This document shows, one piece after another, positions 17,755 to 32,700 of a stretch of DNA of 64,000 nt. Position 1 is the first letter of the stretch. Each line of letters begins with the position of its first letter. A program made the translations under genes and the position numbers. Under the pieces are notes generated by a model that made no database searches, was not told the DNA's origin, and worked only from the letters and a program-made list of their open reading frames with translations. Source of the DNA: Antedon mediterranea (taxonomy: Eukaryota; Echinodermata; Crinoidea; Comatulida; Antedonidae); NCBI RefSeq assembly GCF_964355755.1, contig NC_092672.1, positions 26,222,501 through 26,286,500 on the forward strand, written 5' to 3'.

Positions 17755-20700
17755 CAAATTTAATTCAATTTAATTCAAAAAGCTTTTTAAAATGGAGAAA
17801 ATAAAAAGAGGATGTTTGTAAATCAAAATCATATTTTATATATACGGGAAGGATACAAAAAATGCGGCCCTCTCAGATCCGGCGGCCATGGTCTATTCCA
17901 GATCTGTCTGACATGCTATGTTTGCCAAAATGTTTTATTGTTTACAACAATGTTGTATTGATTATATTCCATGGATTATACTAGAAGGATAATAAAAATG
18001 AAGGCTATACCTTTCGTGATTATCTTCGTACATGTTTTTGGTTCGAACGCTTACAAAGTCACGTTTGCAATTGCGTGAATCCTCTAATGAAAATGTCTTG
18101 AAAGACAATCGTATTTTTTGACCAGGTTTTGCCTAAAAGCAATTGACATGTTTAAAGAAACATATTATTTCAAATCAAGCAATTACGCAAAAAAAGATGC
18201 TTATATTCCGAAGCACGTAACAAATTAGTAACATTTAAATCCTTCAGTGCCTGGATCTCAACGGAGATATAAATACAATAGGCAGAAAGCTAAATCAAAA
18301 CGGTTAAAGAACTTAGTCAGAAAGAAAGTGTCAATCTTTCGAAAATATTCAACGGTGAGAGGATACAATATAGTTAAAACCATAATAACAACATTATATG
18401 TCCGTAAATATAAAAAAAACGCAAAAGTGGAATTTAATTAATGCATTATGTTAGGAAAATTATGAGAGAAGTCAAACCTTCTGAACATTAAGTAATATAT
18501 ATTTACTTTCATGTATAATCCTGAACTTAGTAATTATTGGTAAACGCATGACAATTAGATTGCATTGGTAAACGCTTGTATCGAATCAAACAGAATTATT
18601 AGTGAAATTAGGAAATTAATAGTAAAAAAAGTAGCACATAAGCCTTAAATCCGTTTAAGGAAGGCAATCTAACAACATGACACTGATACCTTGAGTCAAC
18701 AGCTTCTTCAGAAGAAGACATTTTAAAATCAATTTGGTACTATCAAACCAGTTTAACAGTTACAATCTATTATAAACAAGCATACCAAATGAATAAGTCA
18801 CATTATCATTATTTATTCAGTTACTTACCTCAATATACCATAAACAATCGCCTTTATTGCTGTATGCTTCAGGGTAATTTGGAGATGAAAGTGTTCCAGT
18901 CGAATCGGTCAGTTTATATCTACATTCTACAAGTGCAATATTTACAGTTTGATTGGTTGGATCTCTATAGTTTCTTTGATAATTCAATATGCTACATTTT
19001 TAGAAAATGTTAAAATGACTGAGATATCTATCTGATTTCTAGTTAGCAAATTCCAAGCTTAAAAAAGGTTTACTGTGTAAGCCAGTGGCTGTATTCATCA
19101 TTCATACACAAAATAAATCTCCTATCTAAGTGAAAAGAATTTAGGAGAAATATTAATTATTGAGTTAAGTGAAATACTTAATGGAAATATATCTCACTTT
19201 TACTTAAGCGTTATTGGAAAAAACAAACCTTTTTTGCCAACTCTGGGTTTGCTCATGACTTTAACCAAAAGTTTTCTAGTGAAGACTACCAAGAAGTAAT
19301 AAGGTTTGAGGGGGTCATAAGTAATTATACACGTGTGCGTAAATCTATATGAGCAGTAGAGAAGCAACTAAACATTTTTGAGCATTTGATTAATGTGTGA
19401 CTTTACTTATTTTGCATAAAACAATATTAATTGACTCTTACTATTTTCTTGATGAAGCTCTTCAGTTTTTTCGCATAAAAGGCCAGTAAACCCAGGCGGG
19501 CAGATGCACGAGCAGTATGGATATGGGCCGACATACCCATTATTCTTGCACTCCTTATAAGCACAATCTTCTGCAAAACAAAGTCATTATTGAAAATTAG
19601 GTTCGATTGAAACACCGTGGAACAAGTCTTCCATGGGCACATTCATTATAAAATTCCGTGTTGTGCAGATTTCAGTACAGAGAACCCCTATTTTGAGTAC
19701 CCCCTCGTGGGCCCTCAAAGTGACCATTAATAGCGTTGTTAATTCGCATATCTATTAGACCTAGGTCCTAAATGGAATTGAATTAATAGTGCATAAAGAT
19801 GATAGGAACAGTAATATGCAGTACTTGCAGCAATAGTTTTAAGAAAACAGAGAGATATTGTAAAATTAGCGAAATTTACTGCGAATTTAATCTCAATAAC
19901 GCTTTCTGTAAATTACAAGCGTTCTAGTGCGCCTTGGACACATTTGGTGGAGAAGTGTGCATTAACAATTTTTTCCCTGAAACTAACTTTTTGTTCGACT
20001 TCACTATGTTAGTTCAATTGTTTTAGAAGTCACCAAAAGAAATCAGACTTACTATTGCAACTGTACATTCGGTTAACCATCATAGCGTCATAGAATGTAA
20101 CCCCATTAGTTGGTCCAACATCGTATTGCAGCAGAGGGTCTCGAGATACGACAGTCGGATTCGAGTTTACACTAAAGCTCTAATAAAAAAATATATATTA
20201 TTAAACTCTAAATACAAACAGAAAAACAGTTGTAAATTGGTGAAAGTGGTAGATCCAACGGAATAGAAACTAACTCGAATTTTTCGAGGTTTTCAATTTA
20301 CTTCAGATTTTACTATGGATCTTAGTGAGATCAAGGCAATCAAAAAAACACGCTCAGCTCGCCAACATGTTGTGGAAGTCAACGATTGGCCAATGACAAG
20401 TCAATCAAACTTGTAGGGCAGGCAAAATCGGGCGTCAAACTTTTCCAGTTGATCTAGGAAAGCGTAGTGTCTTGTTGTTTGATTGCCTTGATGAGATCAG
20501 GTCAATAGCAATTTAGAGATTAAAGACCATCATTCGAACACTTTTTCGAACTTTCGGACAAAATAAATTAATACAAATATAAATATTAGGGCATTGTAAG
20601 TAAGGGGCGCCAGTCAAAGTTATGCGACACAGAAGATCTAAGAATCACTTCTGTGTCACATAATAACAATGTCCCAAACGGCACCACATACAACGATGTA

Positions 20701-23700
20701 AGTGTAGTACTTACATTTCTTTTGTAATGCATAATAGAGTTGTAGTCGTATGGTGTTGACGTCAATGTCGAGCGTTTGTCGAAATTGTATGCCACGTTTT
20801 CTTGAATATTTAGCCATAACACCCGAACATGTTTATCTCGGTCTGCTCGTTCCTGCTCGTGGTGTAACCCAATGGCATGGCCGAGTTCGTGAAGCACTGT
20901 TAAAACCTAAAATAAATAGAATATAGTATAGCTGCGCTTAATTAGGATTCATTTCTGTGACTGACTATGTGCATTGTTGTTTCTGTTTATGCCATTTTAG
21001 CTATGCTGATGCCCTCTATCGGAAAACAGTGCTTCAATCGGTTTAACTTGGATCAGTTTTCAAACGTGTCTGTTATAACTCCGTTACACAAAACCTACCA
21101 GAGTTGTGTCGGAGCCGAGACGGTCGACGGAGATAAATCAAAGTTATATGGAGTTTACGAAACAAAGGTATAGAAAACTTAAGCGATTACACTTATGACG
21201 TATGTAACTACCGTATGTAATTATAATAATATGCATGATTAAATCTAGTGCGTATGAACACACATTCCTTCTCTTTAGTGGATCATTATAAACAATTTAG
21301 TTACAGGTAAAAAACATCAAAAACAACTGTAAATTGAGAATTAAAAAACAGGGGGAAACTAGAGTCAGTGTCACATGACCTCTGTACATGTACATATTCA
21401 AAAAGATAAAATAAAGTCTCGGATTTTCACTATAGCATTTCTTAAGTACCTTGACTTAAGCAAAACGATTGTGCGAGCACAGGTTGTCAAGTGTGCAGTG
21501 GAGGGGTTATTAATCGTTTAAAGTATACTTTTGTAGCCAGTAAGCTTAGGTAATTAACTTACATTAGCACATTTTTTACCAATAGAAATAATTTGTTCAC
21601 CGCTTCGCTTGGAACCAATTGACGAAGAGCATCTAAAGGATAAAAAATAAAAATATTAAACTTGTTATTAACTAAAAATTAAGTTATTATCAAAAACGTA
21701 CAGAAAGTAACAATTATTGCGATTGTAACGATCTGTTTGAAAACAGTTTATGGTCAAAAGAACAAACTTGAACTTCAGTGGACATTAGGCTTAAAAATGT
21801 TTAAAGATAGGGTGGGTTAAACAGTTCGTTTATCTCTTATACGAAAGACATCGTTCACGGCAGCGGGTAGTGATCTTTGATTCTGAGTGAAGGAGATAAA
21901 GTTAATGCATATCTAATGAAATGTAATAGGTGGAAATTGTTGTTTTTTACTGCTATTAGTCTTATAGGTCTACCCTTTTCACACTTGCAAAAATTAACAA
22001 CTTGTAACCAGGTTTGCTAAGCGTGAAGACAATTTTCTGAAAATTCTCCAAGAATTATGAAATCTCGGGAGAAAAACAAACTGATGAGAGGCCTGTTTTT
22101 GACACGAGTCCTGAGTTGTATCTGCGCGCACGTGTATTTACCTGGTAGTAAAACTTATCAATCAAATAGCGCAAAACTATGCTTTCTCCCGAGATTTCTA
22201 ACGGCTCGTATACGTGTATGAAACGTCTAATAAATCAAGATCAAACCTGGTTACAACTTTTGCAAGCGTGAAAATGGTATTTCTCCAACACAACACAATC
22301 AATTAATTGCAAAATGAACAGGACCGTTATGAAACGAAATTTCAACTCTAGTAATCTTTGGAAATGCTCTTTTTGTTTTTACTTACCCGTTGCCTGGAAA
22401 AAACGAAATGCGATGAGAATGTCCAAGTGATTTTTCAGTTTCTTCGTTGTAACTAACAAACCTCAAACATGTTTTTACTTCCCATATCTTTAAGCTTTCT
22501 AAAATAGAATCTTTTGCTGAAATGAAATAAGTTATTATTATTGTTATTTATCATTGAATACCAATAAATAATATTCATTATTTTACATTCAGCTCCTGAC
22601 AGCGGAGCTTACCATATCTTTACCGCAGTATGAATTCTCCTACCGTGGTGTTTTTAGTCGCGTGCAACGCGACTCTACAGCTCACTATGTCGGTCGGTAG
22701 TTGCCAACTTCACTTTGGTAGTGATGGCTTCCTCAAACCGTGCTGGCTTCCTCAAACCGTGCTGGCTTCCCCAAACCAGCAAAAAAAGAAGCGTTTACTT
22801 TTAAGAATTAACTATCCAAAGGGTGTATATTATATATTTCACTCAGTTTTGATTTTATTTCAGTAGGCCATGTCCTAAGATTCCAATTTAAATAAATTGA
22901 TCATTTAAAACTTAGAACGTAATTGTTATTTCCGAAAAAATAAACACTTAATTACGATGTAACCGCAAGAAAATTTATAATATAAACGCATTATCTCGAG
23001 TCGCATTAGAATAAAATAAAGTTTCTTTTGACAGATTGATGCTGTGAGATTGAGTTATAAATCTAAAAACTTACAAACAAGGAAATATTATTATATATGA
23101 ACTATGTGTGAACTTAAGGCCAATCCCAAGGAAATAGCTTACAAATCTTATACATTTCAAACTGTTTACTTCTCAATAATGTCCAGTTGTTGATATATTA
23201 GGCCAGAGGATCATTAGTGTTTAGGGTAAAGTTATTATGGTGTTTGAAATATTAATGATTGTATAAAAAGTGATTTGCAGACTTTATTCATGAAGTCTAG
23301 CATTTTTATTCCCCATTTATTTAAGTTGAACTTCCTTCAATTCCCTCGTTTCCTACAATAGTCGTAAACTTTAGAGGTGCCGGTAATTGTCTGCATAACG
23401 CGTTAAGTGGATTCCTTACTATTGCCACTTGCGGATCGAGATTCAAGTTTTGAGATTTTTTTTTATTGAGCAAAGCAAGCGTATTCCATGGTTGTTGGTC
23501 AGAGATGATAGGTACAGGAGTCCCTTTTCACTAAATTACAGTAAAAAAGCCTAATTCTTCACAGTTCATATAATACCGAAAATCTTGGAAAGAAGCCCAT
23601 CGCGAAAAGAATCCCCATATGTGGTTTGGAAAATGATCTTGGAAAAAGCCAGGCCATCTTAAATCAAGTCCACTGGCATTCTTTTCGATGTATTTGAATA

Positions 23701-26700
23701 TCAATTGAATAGAAATGTATGATCATGTTATATAAATAATGACCTTACAACCCTTAATTATCAACAACCAAGCCTCATATTCTCCAGTACTTTAATTGCA
23801 TCTTTTTCGTGTCTGCTTCTTGGTAAAATTTGCAGTGAATGTCAAAAATCATATATTGCCGTAGCAATTCACACAATATACAGCATATATTTTAAAAAGA
23901 AGTCCAATCTTCAGTTTGTAAAATTAATCTCGAAATAATCTCGGAAGGAAGCCCATCTTGAAAAGAAGCTCACCCAAAGAGCCCTTACAAAAGTGAAAAT
24001 CCCATGGGCTAATTCTTGGGGTTTTACGGTATTTTATAGTTAAATGTTGTATTTAGGGGAGCACCCACGCATGTGAGGGGTTTAGGTATTATTCATTGAG
24101 GTAGCGATTAGCAGAATCCATGCCTACTTATCTTACGATTACTTGTTTCCCCAGACAATGTCACACTTACTATTTCTCAAAAGCACATTTCCCCACATTT
24201 ACCCCAGAGTTGTACTTGATATATTCATCAGCTGTTATATCTTATATCGGACAACTTGTCACAATTTATCAGCATTACATTTAATCAAAGCTATCTGTGG
24301 CTAATACTTCTAACTTGTGTTTAGAAATGATTCCCATTGATTTAGGTCGTTTAGTGATTAAAAGATGAGTTAGCACTTGTTGTTGTGGTTGATTTAGATT
24401 TTTTAGATTTCGATGACGTCATATGTCTGAATATCGGTTTCCATAACCTGAAAAAATGTCTGCGGCTGGCTAATATTAATTTATTTCAATTTTCATTATA
24501 TGCACATTTAATGTTTGTATCTACCTCTGAAATATGTATGTATTCTTGGTTTGAAAGTAATTCACGTATAATTGTATATTTATAAGCAAATGTTTAGGTA
24601 TTCATAACGTTTAAATTAAATACATAACTAGACTGTTTGAAGTGAACCTTATTATTATATTGATGTATCGTTTTGTTTGTATAGATTCCTAATTGTTAGT
24701 GTGTGTATGGGTCTTGTCAATTGTCAGAATTGTGTAGGATTATAAGTCCTAAATACAATTGCAAAAAATATTAAATTCATAAAATTAAAATTAAGTTAAT
24801 AATTGATTTTCTGTTGCTCCTAAATTGTGTGTTTAACATAACGAATCTAACGATCGCGAAAATATCTTGTGTGTACTGTCTCAAAAGGTCATTTCACGTT
24901 ATTCCAGACACTTACTTCCCGTGTAAAAACGCACCATTTAGGGAAACACCGCCAATCAGCACTTGTTTAGTTATTAGCTACAAATTGCGTAGACCTAGTA
25001 GTTAGAGAATGCCTATATCAGTTAGTCCTGTCGGATACACTACACTGCAGTAATTTTATTTTCTGGTACAGGTGTAGGACTATTGATACCACTTTTACGA
25101 CTAGCAGAGTGGTCTAGTTAATCTATAATAGTTGGTTTTCGTTGTCTTTTTTATCAACATAAGCGTAGCTGAAACATAGTCAAATAATGTGTATTTATTA
25201 GAAAAATGCAGTTTCTTTTTAAATTGTCCTTCAGATTACAGCAAAAATCAGTTATGAAACTGTCAGAGATTGACCGCAACGCCATTCTTCCGTAAATTAG
25301 TTTCGACCCAGTGAACCCTAAACTATTCACAGAACGAACCTGTTAACAGATTTGATTTCTTTTACCATGGAGCTTAGGCAACACAACAACATTTTCAACG
25401 CAAGGTAAACGCATTTGTAAGCCGTATTCATTGCTGGTTAATTCTGTCTAATCATAAAAGGAAGTTATCATCTGTCCTTTTAATGATTATTGGCAGGGGC
25501 ATTGATGTCTATTGTGAAGGCTCAATAGTCAAACCCACGTTAAAACTCTAGCAATTATATTCAGTACTATCATTTTATCAAATTTGTATAGGCGAAAATC
25601 CATACTACTTGTCAAATTCCCACTTGGACGCTACGTAAGGACGAGAGCGGCACGAAACTGAATTTACCAATCACAAGCGACGAATAATCCATCACTTTTG
25701 GTAAATTCACAAATAAGATGCTGTATTTAAACAAATTATCCTATTCTATGATACTAGGCAAATATTATGTAGTATGTGGAGATACATAGTTACACAAACA
25801 TACATCTCTGGGAACCATCTTAGCAGAGAAGAAAGTTGTGTCTGTATAAAATCACATTCACTTTTTAAATAATGACTTGTTCTTATCTAATTTTTGTCTA
25901 TTTAGTATTGGCCTGCAGTTATTTCTATTCATCTTAATTACACTGGGTGTATTATCGTGTATTCTAGTAATATTATTATACCTACTTTTACTTTAAATTC
26001 AGATTGGAAATTATGCTTATTGATTGATACCTAATATAATTGGAAGTTATACCCTGTACTTATTACTGGCTTCATTTCATATAGGCCTAAAAAGTTAGAT
26101 TAAGTGGAGGAACCTAAGGGAAAGAACAAATTGTAATTAATAGGCTTCTAAAAACTCAAACTCTAAACAAAAAATAAAATAAACTTCATAAGTTTAAAAT
26201 GTTGTCTAAGCTCTAAGATGGCTTAGTCATCCAAGAGAATGGATGATAGCAGAGCAGAAAGAAGATGTTGTAACTGGTGGCAAAAAACCATGATATGAAG
26301 CACCCGCGACAAATGCCTTACCTGGCTGAAGGAAGGAATGTTTTCGATGATGAACACTTACTATTTTTATATAGCCATATTTATTACAATTTCCATCAAC
26401 TCTCTCCATCTGTCACCACTAAACGAACATTGTCTGTTTTAACGTATTACATCAAGTCAGTACAATAACCCTCATATTTTACATTAATGACAAAACAGAA
26501 GGCGTAATCCAGTTTATTTTGTATAATTGAAACAATTTGGAGAACAGCACGAACCTGAAGGGAGTTCATGCAGCGAATAATAACTCAAAAGTACCGCAAA
26601 TTGCTCCTAGTTATATATTAATAGCCTTTGATATAACATCCAGTGTTCGTTTAAAATTAGGTATTTAAGAAATAGATGATCAAGAGGATATCAACGTCTT

Positions 26701-29700
26701 CTGTAGTTCTAGTTCCATGATGATTGGAATATTTGTTAAAATCATTACTATATCCAAACGCTATTTTTTGTTTATTTTTGCTGGACTAATTATGGAATGT
26801 GTAGATATATCTGGTATATGGGCAACCATTCCATTCAGGCTTCAAGAATCTTTTTTTAAACTTATTGCCGTTGATTGCCGAATATGTGAAATCCCGAGGT
26901 AGAAAGAAAGTTATGACTTATATACGATTGTAAACGATCTGACATCGCTTGCCACCAGAATGACCGCAAGTTGGAGACGTAATGAACGACTCAATCGTAA
27001 ATTAATATTTGTAAACCGTCTCCTGGTGTTTTTATATAGTTTTGCCATACCCAGATGTTTAAGGAGCATATCATCTTTTCATTTTCAAAGTTACTATTCA
27101 AAAGATAACTATTCCCCTGAAAAAAAATGCAAACCTAAATTTTAATTTCAAAAAAAAGGTTTCATTAAAACGTCGACATTTTTTATTTATTAATTAAACT
27201 ACAAAATGACAGTGTACTTCTATTATTCTTTATTTTTTCGCTTTTTGAAAAACAATACATTATTTAAACAGAAAACGTTGAATCGTTATTTTTCATGCAT
27301 TCTTGAAAATGCCGGGAATGTAATAGAACAACTCTGTGAAATATGTTATTAAATTACGATGAAACAAACTAGGCCATTGTTTTGATAGTAGGCTTTATAA
27401 TGTTGACAAGCGAAAGCCGATAAATACAATCCAACAAATTAAAATGATTTACATACAAATTGTACGCGTGCTATAGTACCGATTTAGATAACATTTGTAT
27501 CTTGTACCACGTTGTCAATAGCATTTTAGATCAATCACGTGACAAAATACGTATTATACTGGTAAAAGTACATGAGATAATAATACTCATGAGACGACCA
27601 TATTTGGCAAAAAAAACATAAAAAAAAACCCAATTTTGAACATAGAATCGTGACAAAAGCAAGAGTGACAAAAACAAACGTCAGGGCGCCGTTATCCGCG
27701 TTTCCCAACAATTATAATCTCTCTATAATCATACAATATAGGCATTATTTTTAATGTTAGGCTAAGTTTTTAAAATGTACTGTCTTTAAAAATGCCATAT
27801 ACTGTGTGGCCTACACGCGAATGCATGCATTTCAATTGAAACACCAGGAGAACCCCTAACACTTTATTATACTAAAATTATAATTAAATGATAAACAACA
27901 TTTTATATTGAACATGTAAATAACAAACGTGTTCACTCTCAGTACTGTGAGTGATGATCTCTAGATGAACCCGGAATATTTTAGGTCAGTAAAATTTTCG
28001 GTAACGTATTAATTATGTATTTATAGTCTGTCAAGTTCAAGGTGATGGTCTCCGACGAGCTTTCATGGCAATTAAGGAGAGGGTCAATCAAAGTGTGTTG
28101 GGGCCTACATTCGTATTATAGTTATCTCCAAATTGTACTTAGGCCTACCGTGTTGTAATCGGGATTGGAAGGATTATCAATCTATCGTATTTATGACATT
28201 CGTCTTACAGGATTATGGACATGTAGGTCATTTCCTCGCAAATACGCGTTTGAGATCGATATATTGTCCTATGCATCATATCATGGTCCAATGAGGACTT
28301 CTCTTTTAATTAAGTGAAAAGGGCGGACATTCTTAAATCGAATTGAATACAGCCATTAGAGACGCAACACAAGATTTGACCAATCACAAGCGATGGTTAT
28401 TCGCGCAGCTGTCGCTTGTCATTGTCAAAAATACGCTTGTGTTGCGTTCACGTCCTTGCGTTGCGTCCTAGTAGGAACAAAGCATTAAGCCGCCTACGCC
28501 GAACGTCTATGCCTAAAGTACATTATTGTCTTTTCATCATTTTCAATTAATAAAATGTATACGAAATATAAAATAGCATTTCGTTATTGAAAGTTACAGC
28601 TGATATTGTATGGTTTGTGGTACAACGTGTAATTCCTTAAAAGGAAGTGGCAGGTAAAATAATTGTGTGTCTCGAGTATTTTCGAGTATACCAAAACGTC
28701 ATAACAATTACATGGTATTCCGCAAACCTGACTTTACTGACGTTTCTTCGTCATGCGAACAATTATACTGATGACAACGTGTCATGATGGCATCTTTATA
28801 AGAGCAGACTTTAGTCTAGACGGTGCGATGATTCGGTATATAGGTAGGTACAACGTTGGCACAAATAGCGTGTCATACACTTTAACTGAAATCAAGATTC
28901 AGACAAAACATGCTTGGTTCTCGTATATGAATTACTAAGAACATGATGAAAAGGCAATAGCGAGTGGCAAGTAAAACAAGTAGGCCTACTGTACCCTCCA
29001 AGAACAAACCCAACAACTTCCGCTCTAGGTGAACACTTATTTGTGCGTTCAGATTAGTTTTAAATTGATCAGTTCAACATTTTAGTTATTAATTAATCCT
29101 GTCTTGTATTTTTGTATTTGTTGATATTGTTTATATGACAATTTAAAAAAAGGCAATTAAACAATCAAAACTTTACATTTTAAGTCTCTACCCAGGCAAA
29201 ATACATCTGTGGGTGAACCACACTTATAGGTTTGGTTAACATCAGAACGTCCTTATCCACTTCCCGTCCGTGTGATAAAAAAAGGCCAATAATGTAAATA
29301 ATTAGTACAAGAAGTTTCGGAAATCCGATCAGAAGTTATGTCTCGGACAATAGGTTTAAATGCAAAAACACCGATTATTTCAAGAAATTAATTATATATT
29401 TGGTCATTGTTTTATGTAAAGTAGTTAAACCTCGTTGTGGTGTACAACTATAAATCTACGCTAATTTAGAAACGCAAAATCACATCTATATTTCCTATTT
29501 CTATGATGCATGAACGATGACCAGACCAGGAGATGGACTCACGGCATCTGATTCACTCTGTGTGCATTCGAGTTATTTATTACGTAAAGTTTGCTTCATC
29601 TTAGGTCCAATTAAGTTGAAATTTAAAACTATCTCATTTGTATAATCCTGGGTAGGCCCTATTAAGTACGTCATATAAGGTCAAATTGTCGAGAACTTAT

Positions 29701-32700
29701 GATTTAGTGAATTTGAGAAGGATGTGTACATTAAAAGTTGCTCGCATTGCGGCTTCTACTATCATTCCAATATTAAAATACTTTTGAATAGTTTTAAAGT
29801 TCATTAATTTACAACTTTCCTTCAAATCGAATGTTGAAATCTAGGCCAATAATACATACGGCGCTCGGAATTTGACCGCGTATTAGCCGTAGAAAACGGC
29901 GCACACTCGCATGTTGGTTCTCAAATGCACAGTTGCCAGTCTCTGAACGTGCAATGTACCGAAATCGTGAGGATAGATCCAAATAATTCACTGCACGTGC
30001 TACATAACCAACCAATTAATTGGCAAATAAATACTAAAATAAATGTAATGCCCTACCTGCTGGTGCTTGTATGATGTACGGTATAATTCCACCAGGCCAA
30101 AGTCTGTCTGGATTCAACGTTGCCTTCCTCGTACTTCTGTGCTTCACTACCAGAGACTCATTCTTAGATATGTCATCTTGTAGGCCTACCTCCTAAATGA
30201 ATAATTATATTGCATATTTGATTAATATTAAGTACAAGGTCTACTCCTTCACGGAAAATCTAAATGAAGCCCGTAGAGTCACAGAGTAAAATGTCATAGT
30301 AGATCCCGTACAACTCATTATCACACCGTTCAGTTTGGTTGTCTATGGTTGGTTTTGAGAGTTATTGAAATTAATATTGTTACCTCTAAATAGAAACCAC
30401 TTTGTTTTTAGTATCAATACAATTTGTTGCCTAGATTAAATATAAAAATTAGACGTATAGCATACAATTACCATTGTTGTACAACATTGTAGTATTCACG
30501 TACCGACCGTTATGTACCTTGTGAATGTCTAAACTGGTGTATAAATAAATTATTGATGTCTAGTTACGAGGTCATTGTATAATGTGTTAATTGCCCCACG
30601 CCTACAATTCAATTATTAAATAGTTATAGTCGAATAATGCAATTATTTCCATCCAATTATTTGACATACATCCAGGGTTGAATAATTCACGACGTGCTTG
30701 ACACGTTGGTAATTTTATATAGGCCTAAATACTTATAATACTATGCATACTGGTACAGTACTGTTTATGTACAATAGCAAATGAACTGTAGCCCGACCTA
30801 TTCCGCACAGTCTTCTACACACCCCCACGTATAACTACTGTCAATTAGTACGGTACTTCTTAATTAAAAAATAAGGTATAATATAGAATAAGTATTAAAT
30901 CAGTCATACATGTTCACCCTTGTGCTGTGTCTCTACATACGACAAGTTTCAATACCCTGTATGACTACTCGGTAATACCATGTGTATCACACGGGGTGTC
31001 TTTATCATTATAAGGTTAGGTTAAGAGAAGGTTGTGGTCTATTATACTAAGCAATATATGTGAAATGCATGTGATACTGTATTACCGAATATTCCTATGA
31101 TACTGGAGAAATCTAGATATATAATTGTATGTAGGCCTATACACCTTTCACAATTACATATTTCAAAATGTCAATATGAATTTATGAATGAAAATAAATG
31201 TTACATAGTGGCTTGATTGGCGGGATAAATAAATATATTTATTTTTACTAATATTAAGACAAAACTCCATCTGGAGCCCAGACTACCTGATTTCATGCTC
31301 TACGACAGGAATAACATGTTCCTACCGTTCAGTAATAAATTGAATACAAATTTATTGAATAGATTATAGTACTAAAGTACTAATATTAATTGATAGATCT
31401 AATTCTATTTCTTAAACCCTCGAAATACACTTATGATTGACAGAATTCTACTTTCCTCTAATGACGTCACGCTGCGCATCTACTTTGTAAGTATGATACT
31501 TCCACTGCGATTTTCACTTTCAAATTTTTGTCGAATTACTTTTAATTTATCCCCGGAATTTCCGTGAAACTGTGCATGTAGGGCTAGATTACAGGAAGAC
31601 TGTCCTACGATATGGCCTTCAGTTGATTAAGTGGACAGCAAACATATATTTTTTTTGTAATGCAGTAGGCCTAATTAATCAAGATCTTCTATTTCTTGTC
31701 CATAGCTCTGATATGTCATATATATATGTTTGTGTTTCATATTATTTTCTGTCTTTGTAAAATTTGAGTAATTGCACACTTAAGCCATGATTGAGTAATA
31801 TTTTGACAATTCGTGAATTCGCATAGAAAATGAAGTAAGAAATGATAAGATATTAAATAATGTATCACCATTTAATTTGCTTGAAGTTATAATACAAACA
31901 AACCATCATATGTTGGGCTTAACTTGTCAAATTAATTTGTGAAATTGATTAATTTTAAAGTTATACTTGTCAATGTCATGTGTTTCTAAACAATGAAATA
32001 ATAAAGTAAAGTTGAGAATGTATCAGTCACGTGTTTGAAAACACATGGTGTGCTGTGCCTTGCTTTGCTAAGTGTTATCCGCCATGCATGCAAACCTGTA
32101 AACATCACTTCACTTATATCAAAGTGATGATGTTATGTGAGAGAATACTGCTGCTGTTTTAAGTAACGGTTTGTATGTATATTCAACTTTACGAATGTTT
32201 TTACAACGCTAGACTAATGGAAGAAAAGTTGCTTTTGAATGTAATTCACTTCTTTATAATAAACTCACTAACGACGGACGTGATATTTAGAAGTTTCTAC
32301 CAGATGTGGAAACACGCAAATTGAATTACTCAATAAAAATTCATATCCAACCTAATGCACTGGTAAGGTACAAAATAAACAATGATAGGCAATGTTTTAC
32401 ATTCTAATTGTGTAAAAAAAAATGATTTAACCATACTTTATACATTATATGCCTGTTGTTTTTCCCATTTCCAAAAAAGGAGAAACACAACACAACAAAA
32501 TCTTTTTTACAATAAGTATAATGTAGTTGAGGTGATGGTTTTCGATTGTACGACGATAAGAATAAACTATTTTGCATCTGGGAAATTGAATTGAACATTG
32601 CATCACAGGTGTACAAATTGAAATTGGCAACGATATTTGGATTTTATGGTTTTATGCTTATCTTTGAACTTCTGTGTTTCTTTATATATTTGATCCTTCA

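Larger units (their letters stand above)
22517..30056. other. Astacin intron 2 (7.5 kb)
   Basis: AT-rich intron without recognisable exons. It holds a fragment of the CGAC/TCGG repeat family (22652-22700) followed by a short tandem duplication (TGGCTTCCTCAAACCGTGC, about 22725-22765). A possible degenerate repeat containing GGAAAGAAGCCCATC lies at about 23540-24035. There are also a half copy (25617-25710) and a degenerate copy (28356-28485) of MITE family 1. Short ORFs here look incidental. Confidence 0.6.

Noticed and set aside
23540-24035. MITE with CTAATTCTT ends
   Set aside because: The two end-like stretches are only loosely complementary and the borders do not align; left as an undefined degenerate repeat.
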